NCBI GenBank assembly: GCA_963210315.1
Contig: OY723250.1
Coordinates: forward strand, 2,480,001-2,544,000
Length of the DNA stretch: 64,000 bases
Source: Rhynchopus euleeides
Lineage: Eukaryota > Euglenozoa > Diplonemea > Diplonemida > Diplonemidae
Reading direction: 5' to 3'
Shown here: positions 1-9,505 of the stretch, in pieces
Layout of the letters: each line of letters starts with the position of its first letter
Position numbering within the stretch: position 1 is the first letter of the stretch
Program-made: the position numbers and the translations under genes
The notes under the pieces: generated by a model
Database searches by the model: none
Seen by the model: the letters and a program-made list of their open reading frames with translations, nothing else
Told to the model about the DNA's origin: nothing

Positions 1-133
1 GTCGAGCTGTGGAACGCATCGGGGGAATCTCGTCGAGATGCGGACAGCAATAGCGATATCTCATCCGTGTGTGGATCCTCTCGGGGGAATCTCTTCGAGA
101 TGGAAACCCGACTGGGGGTATCTCGTCAAGTTG
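1..133. repeat. 31-bp tandem repeat, direct units (continues off the left edge)
   Basis: The core GGGGGAATCTCGTCGAGATG at 21-40 recurs at 83-102 (one mismatch) and, more diverged, at 114-133; a poor copy sits at 52-71, and 1-9 matches the tail of a further unit. The starts 21, 52, 83 and 114 are exactly 31 bp apart. The core contains the near-palindrome ATCTCGTCGAGAT. No coding function is apparent. Confidence 0.7.
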
Positions 134-182
134 GGGAACATCTGGCGATTCGGCCCTCCGCTCCTGATAACCAGGTGCGGGC

Positions 183-233
183 CATCTCGACGAGATTCCC
201 CGAATACTGTCCCCATCTGTACGAGATTCCCCC
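183..233. repeat. Inverted units of the same 31-bp repeat
   Basis: CATCTCGACGAGATTCCCC at 183-201 is the reverse complement of the core at 21-40, and CATCTGTACGAGATTCCCCC at 214-233 is a second inverted copy, again 31 bp away. Together with the direct units this makes a divergent-arm inverted repeat around a spacer of about 50 bp (134-182). Confidence 0.7.
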
Positions 234-822
234 GCTGTCATGCCCAGTTCTGGAGGAACAGAGGGGTGTGGTGCCGGCACCGTGTCGGAGATTTCCGACA
301 TGTGTCTGGTGATGTCACAAAAGTGCCGATTTTTGCTCTGAACGTCACCAAATGGGTCCAAATGTTTTTTGTGACAGATTTTATCAACAGACAAAGAGGG
401 CTGTCCGCCTTCTCTACTATTATTTGACTATGCACGATTAATTGCCCCCCCCCAGTAAGCACACTCGTGTGAGCGGAAAGCGCCCCACCACAGCTGCAAC
501 CAAACGTGCTCTATACACTAACCCCACCCTTCATCAGGCTCAGGGTGTGATCAGTTCAGGGTTTTGTGTGTAGAAGCGTCAACGCAACAAACAAAAGGAA
601 ATTCATCAGAGCGGTTGTAGCTGTGAAGTGATAGGGCGCTTTCCCGGTGGCAGATGTTCCTGCCATCAGACAGCGAGTCTTTGAACGATTGAAGGACCCT
701 GGATATGCAGAACAAGCAAGCGTACGATGTTCTTTTCTGCGCGACCTGTGGCCACGGTGATGTATTGCCGGCTTCCGCGTCATATCGACACACCAACCCC
801 CACAGCAGCACAGGAGTCAACA
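234..822. other. Intergenic, no gene recognised
   Basis: No convincing coding sequence, tRNA or rRNA. The only signal is the C-rich acceptor-like stretch before the first gene. An ATG at 727 is in frame with the gene starting at 823, but the signal peptide begins at 823. Confidence 0.5.
795..813 (+). promoter_or_regulatory. Putative trans-splice (or 5' UTR intron) acceptor of the first gene
   Basis: ACCCCCACAG ends at 805 and a second CAG at 813; the signal-peptide ATG follows at 823. It matches the C-rich CACAG pattern seen before every + strand gene here. The role is inferred. Confidence 0.4.
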
Positions 823-2497
823 ATGCGGCGGCTAGTGTGCCTCATTCTGTTCGCACACTCTGTACACAATATTGTGGCGACCGCACCCCCAACGACCCCT
901 GAGCCCCCGACACCACATACCACCCCCGAGCCCCCTGCAGCACATACGACTCCCGAGCCCCCGACAGCGCCAACCACCACGGCTCCAGCTGGCCACGGGA
1001 GTCCCACCGCTAGCCCCAGCGGCCACGCTAGTCCCACCACCTCTCCAGCTGGCCACGGGAGCCCCACCACCACGGCTCCAGCTGGCCATGCTAGCCCCAC
1101 CGCTAGCCCCAGCACCTCTGCGGCTTTGAGCTGCGCTGAAGTCGAGAAGCAGTGGGGCGACTGCACAGCGAATACCTGCCAGATTCTTATGGACTCAAAA
1201 AAAAACTATGCTGCCTGCCTGCAGTCCTGCACTGATAGGTTCAAGCAGCAGTGTCTGATGAACACAACCTCATGCACACTTGTGGGTGAGAAGTGTACAG
1301 CGTACGACGGCTGCACCACGTGCTCCACTTGCACCCAGAACCAGTGTTACCAGCTTGCCGGTTGCACCTGGACCGGTGCCAACTGCACGTATGAAAAGAC
1401 AATCACACCGACGTGCTCTGAAGCAGAAGCCCTTGCGGAGGCGATCAAGCAATGCGACATGCGGCACTTCTGCAGCTGGAACAAGGAGGCCAATGCCTGC
1501 AGGGTGCTCTGCACGGGCCTCTCTGAGGCGACGTGCACCGCTTACCCTTCGATGTGCAAATGGGACACTGCCGGAAAGGCCTGCATCCAGGTGGCCCCGA
1601 CAGCAGCATGCAGCGCGAAGGACCAGCATGCATGCGAGGCTCTGCACTGCACGTGGGATGCGGCGCACTCCACATGTATGTCGTTGAGCTTCCCACACAC
1701 AACCCGCCACCCTTACAGGTTCGTCCCCTGCTCCAGCACATGGCAGCGGATGCACGTCGCACAGCGGTGAAGCTCCCTGCACAGGAGCGGGGTGCAAGTG
1801 GGATGCGCACAGCAGTGCCTGCACTTCATCGTACGCTGTGGTTCTGAACGCCCCCGACACCAGCCATGGCGCCACCACCGGTCACAGCACAGTGGTTGAC
1901 TGCTTGTCTCTCACGAAGGACGCATGCTTCAAGCAGCCTGCAGCATGCATGTGGTACGACAAGGTCTGCGTTGCTGCTTGTACCACGACCGTTGCCTCTG
2001 GGTGTGACAGCCTCGAGGCATGTGCCTACGACCACGCGGGGCACACCTGCCAGATCGACTGTCCCCGCTACAAGGTGCGCTCCTGGTGCGAGGTATTCCC
2101 GGAGTGCATCTGGACAGGCAAGGGGATGTGCGTCGTGTCCACCCCCCTGGCCCAGGAAGAGGTGTCCCCGGAGTACAAAAACTCGCCATTCGGCCGCTTC
2201 ATCGAGTCGCCTGTTTACGATTCCACCCCACAGTACAAGGACAGCCCTGAATACTTCGAGTCACCAGAGTACGAGCAGCGCAAGGTCTGGGAGGCCACAG
2301 GGTGGGACAACGACTCCAAAGACACGGTGCCGAAGTTCGGCGTCCTCTTCGCATTCATCCTTGTGCTTCTTGGCTCCCTGGCAGCTTTCACCGTCTGCAG
2401 GCTCAAGAGGAGCGAGAAGAAGAAGGCTGTCCAGAGGCACGCCACAGACCAGAGCATGGTGGACCTTGAGCCGCAGTATAAGCTCACCTCATTGTAG
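823..2497 (+). CDS. Mucin-stalked, Cys-repeat type I membrane protein (one intron)
   Basis: Join 823-1675 and 1719-2497: 543 residues, stop TAG. The start was chosen because ATG 823 opens a clear signal peptide (MRRLVCLILFAHS). Residues about 23-101 are Pro/Thr/Ser-rich (PEPPT, GHGSPT), a likely O-glycosylated stalk. Residues about 103-425 hold Cys modules with the recurring pattern C-x-[WY]-x(4,5)-C, eight copies (such as CTWTGANC, CSWNKEANAC, CKWDTAGKAC, CIWTGKGMC), resembling short PSI/plexin-type repeats. Next come five Pro-Tyr repeats (SPEYKNSP, TPQYKDSP, SPEYFESP), one membrane helix at about 491-513, a KRSEKKK stop-transfer signal and a short cytosolic tail. The intron is supported because the frame changes at 1676 and the Cys pattern resumes exactly after 1718. 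Probably a surface protein; the ligand is unknown. The same C-x-W motif occurs in the giant protein downstream. Confidence 0.8.
1676..1718 (+). other. Intron, 43 bp
   Basis: GTATGTCG donor and CCTTACAG acceptor. Splicing restores the frame (T|GT) between the Cys modules ending CTWDAAHSTC and starting CTSHSG. Confidence 0.85.
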
Positions 2498-3369
2498 GCT
2501 AGCGGGAGCAGGGGTTGCGCACGACACATTCTTCCCTCCCACAAATGCCTTCTGAGTGTTGTGCTGTTCAGCTGTGCATGGTTCCAACAGAGACTGTGCT
2601 ACTGTTCCATCGAGGCATCCCACAGCAGCGCGAATGCCAAGGATGAACGGGTGAGGGGTATTCGCATGACTGGCGCCAGATTCGCCTAAAATGTGTGTTG
2701 ACACTTGCGGTGTCGGGGGGTGGGGTGGGGTGGGGGTGTGTGTGTGGGGTTCCTGTTACTATATCATTTTCTCCCTGAGAATTCTCAGAAAAAGAAGAAA
2801 AGTGCAAAAGCATCCGTCCTCCGAGTAGATGCAGTTTCTATACTTTTAGTTTTGAACTTTCAAGAATCTTCCCCTGCACTGGTGAATCTGTCTGCACAGT
2901 TTGAACCCCTTGTGCGGATGTGTTCCCCAACCCCAGCAGCTTTATGGGACAGTGAAGCTTACAGCCCTGAGAGGGCTGGGGATTCACTGCAACAGGAATA
3001 CAAGGAACCACCGCTGATGTGCTTTCTTGTGAGAAGATAGGAATTGAATGGACATGCTTGCGGCAGCTGCCGATCCTTCAGCCACTTGCCCCCAGAAAAG
3101 TGCGACAAGGCGTTCGGAGTGCCGGGGCACATCCCACCCTTCAGGCTGCAGGTTGCATTTCGACGCACAAAGTCTGGCTCTGCGGCAATCCCCTTCTCAT
3201 CGTCGGGGTGAACGAAAACTCGAAGGAACCCTCTCGCAGCACCCCCACCCCTCCCCCCACCCAATCCGAACGCTCTTCACTTTTGTATGTTGGACAACGC
3301 GCATCACCCCTCCCCTCCCCCACACTTCTGTGCCCCGCTTTCAACCGCCCACACCAGCAGGCATCAGCA
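2498..3369. other. Intergenic with a G-quadruplex-type tract
   Basis: No gene recognised. At 2715-2736 there are four G-runs (6, 4, 4 and 5) separated by single T, followed by GTGTGTGT. At 3235-3345 the strand becomes C-rich and ends in an acceptor-like CAG before the next start. Confidence 0.6.
3340..3360 (+). promoter_or_regulatory. Putative splice acceptor before the 3370 gene
   Basis: Py-rich sequence ending CCCACACCAGCAG at 3360, ten bases before ATG 3370. Inferred from the shared pattern. Confidence 0.4.
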
Positions 3370-4773
3370 ATGCCTGATGTAACGAGCCCAGGCGACAAGG
3401 GGCCCAAGAATGCTGCCCGCGCCGCTTTGGTCGCGAGCCTCTCTCAGGGGAAGTCGAGTTTCGGCGGAAGGTCCCCTGCCTCCCCTTGCAGCCCCACACC
3501 CAGCGTGCCGAAGAGGGCCAGCCTTGCCACAACCGCAAGCTCGACGGCAAACTCGGATGGCCCGCCAGCACGCCCCGTGTCGATGTTCTCTGATGTGGAT
3601 CCGGACAGCGACAGCCAGGTATCTGACGCCTCTGACGCACGCCTCTCAGCCATGTCAGCACACCTGAGGTCGCGGCGGTCGCAGTCGCCTGCAACTCCAA
3701 TCGAGGTGCGCCTCGCATCGCCACCCCTCCGTAGCATGTCTGAGGAGGACGACTTCAGCTGGCAGCACCACTGCGAGCACCGCAACAGTGTCGCCATTGC
3801 GTCCAACCTCGCGTGTATGGCAGCCGCGCTGGCTGTGGGTGTGGCGGCGGCACTCACCCACGACCCGCAGGCCGACCCGGGTTCTGCGTCGGTTGCCCTC
3901 ATGACGCCCGATGAGGGCGACACCACGGCGGTCGAGGTGTTGGTCGATAGCGACACCCCAGGTTGCACGCCCCCGAGCAGCCCGCCCGCTGCACCCCCGC
4001 AGCTCACGGCAGCAGCCTTGGAGGCAGCGGCGTCAGTGATGGATGTCAACAGCGGCGCACCCACTCCCAGCTTTGCTGATATTGAGCTGCAGCGCGCGCG
4101 CCAGCGCGAAGAGGAGCTTCTGCTGGAGATCGAACACCTGCGCAAGGCGAAGGAGCAAACAGACAATAACGAGAGCCTGCCGCGCCTCGACAGCAGCAGG
4201 CGATCTGTGGGGGTCGTGGAGGAGCCGCCGCCAGATGGGACGACTGTGCTGATGAAGCTGTCGTCAGGTGTTGTCAGCATGTCTGTTGTGACGCGCGAGG
4301 GGGATTGGCTCATCGAGAAGCCCCCGAAGGGCGAAGTGCTGCCGGAGGAGTTCTTCTCCGCCCAGATTAAGGAGTACACCCTGGCCCGCAACGTGTGCGT
4401 GGTGGTGGGCGTGTTCGTGTTCCCCTTCGCCTACCCGTTCCTGAAGGCGCTTCCCACGAGAGCAGGTGCGCAGAAGGGCCTTGCTATCAACCTCGCAGGC
4501 GTGTCGCTCATCTTCTTCACCCTCACGATCGTCTTCTTCGTTCAGGAGAGCAGCAAGGTCATCGGGTTTGTCTGCCTTGGGATCTTCTTTGCGCTGCTGG
4601 CCCTGGGGTACCAGATGTACATTAGGGGGCGGCGGAAGAAGATGCGCTTCATGGGCACCGAAGCTGAGGACTACGCGAAGGCACGGGCAACGCGAAAGGC
4701 GAAGCACCAGAGGAAGGGCCCCTCGCAGGCGATTCGTGATTCAATGCACGCTGGTCTTGAGCTCGAGACGTGA
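3370..4773 (+). CDS. Unknown protein with C-terminal three-helix membrane domain
   Basis: 467 residues from ATG 3370 (MPDVTSPGDKG); the frame is open further upstream, but this is the first ATG after the CAG acceptor. The first 220 residues are low-complexity Ser/Pro/Ala-rich and probably disordered (many SP sites); a weakly hydrophobic Ala-rich run lies at about 141-164. Residues about 241-265 (RQREEELLLEIEHLRKAKE) form a short coiled coil. Residues about 280-335 look globular. The C-terminus has three strong helices at about 341-361, 370-392 and 397-418, followed by a basic tail (RGRRKKMRF). No signal peptide, so the long N-terminus is probably cytosolic. I do not recognise the family. Confidence 0.75.
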   Translation: MPDVTSPGDKGPKNAARAALVASLSQGKSSFGGRSPASPCSPTPSVPKRASLATTASSTANSDGPPARPVSMFSDVDPDSDSQVSDASDARLSAMSAHLRSRRSQSPATPIEVRLASPPLRSMSEEDDFSWQHHCEHRNSVAIASNLACMAAALAVGVAAALTHDPQADPGSASVALMTPDEGDTTAVEVLVDSDTPGCTPPSSPPAAPPQLTAAALEAAASVMDVNSGAPTPSFADIELQRARQREEELLLEIEHLRKAKEQTDNNESLPRLDSSRRSVGVVEEPPPDGTTVLMKLSSGVVSMSVVTREGDWLIEKPPKGEVLPEEFFSAQIKEYTLARNVCVVVGVFVFPFAYPFLKALPTRAGAQKGLAINLAGVSLIFFTLTIVFFVQESSKVIGFVCLGIFFALLALGYQMYIRGRRKKMRFMGTEAEDYAKARATRKAKHQRKGPSQAIRDSMHAGLELET

Positions 4774-5330
4774 GACCTGCCGGCTGGCCTTCTTTTTCGT
4801 TCTGCGGCAACACTCTGTGGGAGGAAAGTGTCGCCTGTCAGGGCTCACTCACCCACCGTGCCCTGCACCCTCACCTTCTCACAAGCGGGGGGTTGTGGAG
4901 GTGTCGGCGCATGAACCACCAAACTACTTTGCCGACCCCCTCCTTTGCTACGTTTTCTAATGTGGCCACACGCCGGATCGGCAGTGTGCAGTCCTGTGTT
5001 TTCACATGGTGGCTGGAGAGGCTGTCCAGTGCGTTGCAGCACTGCCGTTGAACTTGCTGTATTCCCAAGGAAGGGCTCGCTGACCACGACAACCTGTGCC
5101 ACGGTCATCCACACAGTATCGGCACAGGGCCCCCTGCCCCACTCTGGTTTGTATTAGGTTCGCAAGTTGTGCCACACGCCGACCCAGTTGGTCAAGAGGA
5201 GTAGAGGAGAGAGAGCCCACCACCCCCAGCCTTTCCTTGCCATTCTCCTGCCCGCAATGACTGGTCATCCACCACGATGCCAACGTCACACTCTCAGACC
5301 CGCTGAAAAGCGCTCGACCAACACACAAAG
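4774..5330. other. Intergenic, no gene recognised
   Basis: Several short frames, none with recognisable protein character. CACACTCTCAG ends at 5297, 33 bases before ATG 5331, and is the likely splice acceptor. Confidence 0.5.
5283..5297 (+). promoter_or_regulatory. Putative splice acceptor before the 5331 gene
   Basis: ACGTCACACTCTCAG directly upstream of a 33-base leader. Inferred from the shared pattern. Confidence 0.35.
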
Positions 5331-6770
5331 ATGGACTACACACGCCAGCAGATGTGCGGCCACAAGGACTTTGGCCCCAACACACGCACTGGCAACTGGC
5401 GTGAGGACGTGATTCGTGATGCCGACAAGATGCGCGACTACCTGGTGAAGAAGGAGTGTGGCGAGCTCGCTGGGCAGAAGCGCAGCCAGGCTATGCGCAC
5501 CGCACTGCAGGAGGTCACCCTGACGCCGCAGCACGCTGACGGGTTTCTCCGCTTCGGCGACATCATCATGCTGCAGAGTGCCGACACGAAGGGCTGCCTT
5601 GCTGTTGACGTCAACACCATCGCCCCAGGGCGCCAGCACCACTACAAGGCCTCGGTGTCTGCAGGCGCACTGCCTGTGGCACGCACGGCTTGGACTGTTG
5701 TGAAGGCGCGTGATCCTACCAAGAAGTTCTACCGGAACGAGGGCGAGGACGATGTGGTGCACTACGGACAGCAGGTCAAGATCAGCAACCGCATGTGCAG
5801 CGAGAACAACCTCAACCTCTCAGCAGAGCTGCCCTCGCCCTACACCTGCCTGCGTGGCAACAAGACAGGCCAGACGCGTGGGGAGGTCACGGCGTGCATC
5901 TCCGGCAACCTCGAGACGTACTGGCAGTTCGTGCCGCAGGATGTGTCGTGGCAGCTGGAGATGGAGGGTCAGCCGGTGAAGGCGGGCGACATCGTAGTGC
6001 TGAAGTCTGTGAAGAGCAGCCTCTTCCTCAGCTCCGAGGATGCCCGCACCAACAGCTTTGGGAAGGAATCTGAGGTGTCGACGTTCCACCACCGTGACAC
6101 CTTCACGAAGCATGACAGCAAGAAGGCTGGCCCCTCAAACCTGTGGGGTGTGCTGTGCGCACCTGCGGGGTCACCTTTCGTCCCCTTCCAGCACCGCTGC
6201 AACGAGAGCGTCATCGACAATGTGCGGCAGAAGCTGCTGCAGCGCTGCGGTGGTGGTGGGATGCGTGCATTCGCGCGCAGCCTGCGCATCCTTGATGACA
6301 ACGGCAATCGCCTCTTGGACCGGAGGGAGCTCAAGCAGGGTCTGCTGCAGTACGGCCTTCAGCTGTCGGTGACGGAGCTGGATGCTGTGTTCGAAGTCTT
6401 CGATCGCGACGGTGACGGCAGCATCTCCGTGACGGAGTTCGTGCGGACCCTTCGGGGAAGCATGAACGAGATGCGCCTGAACGTTGTCGTGGAGGCATTC
6501 AACCAGATTGACACCAACAAGAGCGGCAAGGCGACGTTCAACGAGCTGCACGATATCTATGGTGCACACCTCGACCGCCACCCTGACGTGGAGAGTGGAA
6601 GCAAAACCCAGGAGGAGGTGCTTCTGGAGTTTGTGTCTTCGTGGGACAAGAGCGGGGACGGCATCGTGACGCGGGATGAGTTCATCGACTACTACACAGA
6701 CCTGTCCGCGAGTATCGATTCGGATGACTTCTTCACGACCATGGTGCGTCGTGCTTGGAAGCTTGAGTGA
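5331..6770 (+). CDS. CFAP161-like domain fused to calcyphosin-like EF-hands
   Basis: 479 residues. The first half (about 15-275) reads like CFAP161, a protein of the ciliary doublet-microtubule lumen: GNWREDV near the start, a D-x-M-x-D-[FY]-L-x-K block, DGFLRFGD, then the W-Q-L-E-x-E-G-x-P-V and FGKESEV blocks. The second half (about 295-479) is a calcyphosin-like unit with four EF-hand loops whose ligand positions are intact: DDNGNRLLDRRE, DRDGDGSISVTE, DTNKSGKATFNE and DKSGDGIVTRDE. It ends with the family signature SASID..FF..MVRRAWKLE. Known: both families are axonemal or calcium-linked and normally separate proteins. Inferred: a flagellar microtubule-associated protein with built-in calcium sensing. 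No membrane segment or signal peptide is present. Family assignment is from pattern memory, not a search. Confidence 0.85.
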   Translation: MDYTRQQMCGHKDFGPNTRTGNWREDVIRDADKMRDYLVKKECGELAGQKRSQAMRTALQEVTLTPQHADGFLRFGDIIMLQSADTKGCLAVDVNTIAPGRQHHYKASVSAGALPVARTAWTVVKARDPTKKFYRNEGEDDVVHYGQQVKISNRMCSENNLNLSAELPSPYTCLRGNKTGQTRGEVTACISGNLETYWQFVPQDVSWQLEMEGQPVKAGDIVVLKSVKSSLFLSSEDARTNSFGKESEVSTFHHRDTFTKHDSKKAGPSNLWGVLCAPAGSPFVPFQHRCNESVIDNVRQKLLQRCGGGGMRAFARSLRILDDNGNRLLDRRELKQGLLQYGLQLSVTELDAVFEVFDRDGDGSISVTEFVRTLRGSMNEMRLNVVVEAFNQIDTNKSGKATFNELHDIYGAHLDRHPDVESGSKTQEEVLLEFVSSWDKSGDGIVTRDEFIDYYTDLSASIDSDDFFTTMVRRAWKLE

Positions 6771-7078
6771 TGCAGCACGCAAGGCAAGGCACTCGGGCTG
6801 GATGTGTCCGAGTGAGCGAAGCGCGACAACCATCTTACACCTCTGCAAGCCGGTGGCAACACATCCAGTGAATCGGCTGTGCGTTCCCACGCACGTATTT
6901 ACCCGTAATGAAAGCGTATCGAGTTTAGCGCGACGTCCCCTGCCCCCCTCTATGCATCTTGTGTGTCTATTCCTGAGCTTTGCACCTGGAGTCTTTCCGT
7001 TCCACTCAACCCACACCACACTCATCCCAGGTATCATAAGTTTTTAACCGACAGTTGTATTTTAACCCAAAACACAAA
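6771..7078. other. Intergenic / RPS3 leader
   Basis: No gene recognised. CACTCATCCCAG ends at 7030, followed by an A/T-rich leader of 48 bases to the RPS3 start, the likely acceptor and 5' UTR. Confidence 0.5.
7011..7030 (+). promoter_or_regulatory. Putative splice acceptor of RPS3 copy 1
   Basis: CCCACACCACACTCATCCCAG-type tract ending at 7030. Inferred from the shared pattern. Confidence 0.4.
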
Positions 7079-7787
7079 ATGGCTCTCCGTCCCACTCTGT
7101 CGAAGAAGCGCAAGTTCGTTGCCGATGGTGTCTTCTACTGCGAGCTGACGGAGATGCTGCGCCGTGAGCTGGCTGAGGATGGTTTCTCTGGCTGCGAGGT
7201 ATGTTGTCATGCACTGCGTTCCGCCACTTTACTTTCCCACCCCACCACAGGTGCGCGTGACCCCCCAGCGCACGGAGATCATCATCCAGGCGACGCGCTC
7301 CAAGGACGTGCTGGGTGAGGGCGGCCGCCGCATCCGTGAGCTGACGTCTGTGGTGCAGAAGCGTTTCGCGTTCCCCGAGGGTGGCGTGGAGCTGTACGCG
7401 GAGCGTGTGGCCAACCGTGGTCTGTCTGCCATCGCGCAGGCCGAGTCGCTGCGCTACAAGCTGGTGGGCGGTCTGCCTGTGCGCCGTGCGTGCTACGGTG
7501 TGATGAAGTTCGTCATGGAGAGCCAGGCGAAGGGTGTGGAGCTGATCATTGCGGGCAAGGTGCGTGGTCAGCGTGCCAAGGCCATGAAGTTCAAGGACGG
7601 GTACATGAAGTTCTCTGGTGATGTGCCCGCGCTGTTCGTGTCCCAGTGCACGCGTCACGTGTACATGCGCCAGGGGACCCTCGGTCTGAAGGTGAAGATC
7701 ATGCTTGACTGGGACCCTGAGGGCAAGAAGGGCCCCACGAAGCCGCAGCCGGACGTTGTGACGATCCACCCTCCCAAGGACAACTGA
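7079..7787 (+). CDS. RPS3: 40S ribosomal protein S3 (uS3), copy 1, one intron
   Basis: Join 7079-7198 and 7251-7787: 218 residues. A component of the small-subunit head at the mRNA entry channel. The N-terminus carries the basic KKRK stretch, followed by [10 protein letters not shown] and a type 2 KH domain with its GxxG loop ([12 protein letters not shown]). The C-terminal S3 domain follows ([47 protein letters not shown]). Somewhat shorter than the roughly 240-residue animal and yeast proteins because the acidic C-terminal tail is absent. The intron falls exactly between codons 40 and 41 (..SGCE|VRVT..). The start is the only ATG giving the conserved N-terminus. A second gene with the same product follows 471 bp downstream. 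Confidence 0.97.
7199..7250 (+). other. Intron of RPS3 copy 1, 52 bp
   Basis: GTATGTTGTC donor; acceptor CCCACCCCACCACAG, phase 0. Only the donor hexamer and the last 15 bases are shared with the intron of copy 2. Confidence 0.95.
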
Positions 7788-8258
7788 AGCTTGAAACGTT
7801 GAGAATCACATCGAAACATAATATCAAATCCTCGTCCTTTCCCCTCCTCTCTAGATCCCCAGCGAATGCTGTTGTACCGCTGACGAACGCGAGAGACTTC
7901 AAGACCGAAGACCCTTCCGATGCACCCCACCCACACCCCACCCCCCCACCCGCCCACATCTGTGTCAATCATTTTGGATGCCGATTCTGCACCTGCCGCA
8001 ATGCACTGGTTTGTTGCCTCACCCTTTTCTATTGCGTACAGGCCTTGAGAGGAAATGCAGAAGAGAATGGCGCCTCACAATACAGGCGTCAAAGTAACAC
8101 AGTTTTTTGAGCGAAGGACCACTGTTGTTCTTCCAGTGTTTGGGTGGCACGGACTCTCAGGAGATCCGGGCATCACTTGAGGGTCTGGCTAGACACGCTC
8201 ATCTTCCTCCACACAGCCCACCACAGCTCAGGAAATCTTTGACAGCACCTCACACAAG
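7788..8258. other. Spacer between the RPS3 copies
   Basis: No gene recognised. The first 25 or so bases after the stop resemble those after copy 2 (TGAAGC.TG..AAACGTT), then similarity ends. C-rich tracts lie at 7920-7955 and 8210-8226, the second ending CCCACCACAG, the likely acceptor for copy 2. Confidence 0.5.
8209..8231 (+). promoter_or_regulatory. Putative splice acceptor of RPS3 copy 2
   Basis: CACACAGCCCACCACAG ends at 8226 and a further CTCAG at 8231, 28-33 bases before ATG 8259. Inferred. Confidence 0.4.
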
Positions 8259-9057
8259 ATGGCTCTCCGCCCCACTCTGTCGAAGAAGCGCAAGTTCGTT
8301 GCCGATGGTGTCTTCTACTGCGAGCTGACGGAGATGCTGCGCCGTGAGCTGGCTGAGGATGGTTTCTCTGGCTGCGAGGTATGTACCACATGACGAGGCA
8401 AGTCTCAAGCGTTGTAGTCTTCGAATGCTCATTCCCCTCGAAGACGGGAGGTGGAGGGGTTCAAGTGAGTGACAGCGGGACTTTCTGTCCATGCCCTATC
8501 CACACCCCACCCCACCACAGGTGCGCGTGACCCCCCAGCGCACGGAGATCATCATCCAGGCGACGCGCTCCAAGGACGTGCTGGGTGAGGGCGGCCGCCG
8601 CATCCGTGAGCTGACGTCTGTGGTGCAGAAGCGTTTCGCGTTCCCCGAGGGTGGCGTGGAGCTGTACGCGGAGCGTGTGGCCAACCGTGGTCTGTCTGCC
8701 ATCGCGCAGGCCGAGTCGCTGCGCTACAAGCTGGTGGGCGGTCTGCCTGTGCGCCGTGCGTGCTACGGTGTGATGAAGTTCGTCATGGAGAGCCAGGCGA
8801 AGGGTGTGGAGCTGATCATTGCGGGCAAGGTGCGTGGTCAGCGTGCCAAGGCCATGAAGTTCAAGGACGGGTACATGAAGTTCTCTGGTGACGTCCCCGC
8901 GCTGTTCGTGTCCCAGTGCACGCGTCACGTGTACATGCGCCAGGGGACCCTCGGTCTGAAGGTGAAGATCATGCTTGACTGGGACCCTGAGGGCAAGAAG
9001 GGCCCCACGAAGCCGCAGCCGGACGTTGTGACGATCCACCCTCCCAAGGACAACTGA
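8259..9057 (+). CDS. RPS3: 40S ribosomal protein S3 (uS3), copy 2, one intron
   Basis: Join 8259-8378 and 8521-9057: 218 residues, predicted to be identical to copy 1. By reading I find only three differences in the 657 coding bases, all silent (CGT/CGC at codon 4, GAT/GAC and GTG/GTC near 8892-8895). The intron is at the same codon boundary but is 142 bp instead of 52. Near-perfect exons with unrelated intron and flanks suggest exon homogenisation by gene conversion or strong selection on coding sequence. Probably contributes to ribosomal protein dosage. Confidence 0.97.
8379..8520 (+). other. Intron of RPS3 copy 2, 142 bp
   Basis: GTATGTACCA donor; acceptor CCCACCCCACCACAG, phase 0. The interior is unrelated to the intron of copy 1. 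Confidence 0.95.
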
Positions 9058-9505
9058 AGCCTGCAAAACGTTAACAACCAGATCATGTAGCTATCAGCCG
9101 CCGATCATCAGGCTGGCAGTGGCCACCGGTGCCACTTAGAATATCGACATGAGGCTTCGGGAAACGATCGACACTCTCTCGCCACCACCCCCCCTGCCCC
9201 CACACCCCACCCACACCCACACCCCCGCCCCCTTGTTTACCCAGAATCCACCACAGCAGCCGCTTGCCCGCAAGCACCCCTCGGGGGCCTTTGCTCGTGC
9301 TTGTGCCACTATGTGTCAAACTGTGCCGCTGTACAGCCGAGTGTTGTGAGACGGCTCACATTTTATCGCTTTTCTGCGTTTGTTGTGTTGGCTTGTCGGA
9401 CCCGCATTCAGAAATCCAAAAGACCGCTGCACGAGAACTGCTTCTGAAGGCCCACCACCTCCCCCCACAGGTGGCGATGTGCTTGGACCCGATGCACAAC
9501 CCGCC
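9058..9505. other. Intergenic with long C-rich tract
   Basis: No gene recognised. C-rich tract at 9178-9235 (CCCCC/CACACCC repeats); then CCACCTCCCCCCACAG ending at 9470, the probable acceptor for the following gene. Confidence 0.5.
9449..9470 (+). promoter_or_regulatory. Putative splice acceptor before the 9506 gene
   Basis: Strong C-tract followed by CACAG. It could be a trans-splice site or the acceptor of a cis-intron from an unseen upstream exon, because the frame of the 9506 gene is also open across it. Confidence 0.4.

Noticed and set aside
9380-9505. Upstream extension of the 9506 gene (GPPPPPTGGDVLG..)
   Set aside because: It contains the C-rich CACAG acceptor and no ATG in frame. 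Kept only as a possibility if a cis-spliced upstream exon exists.
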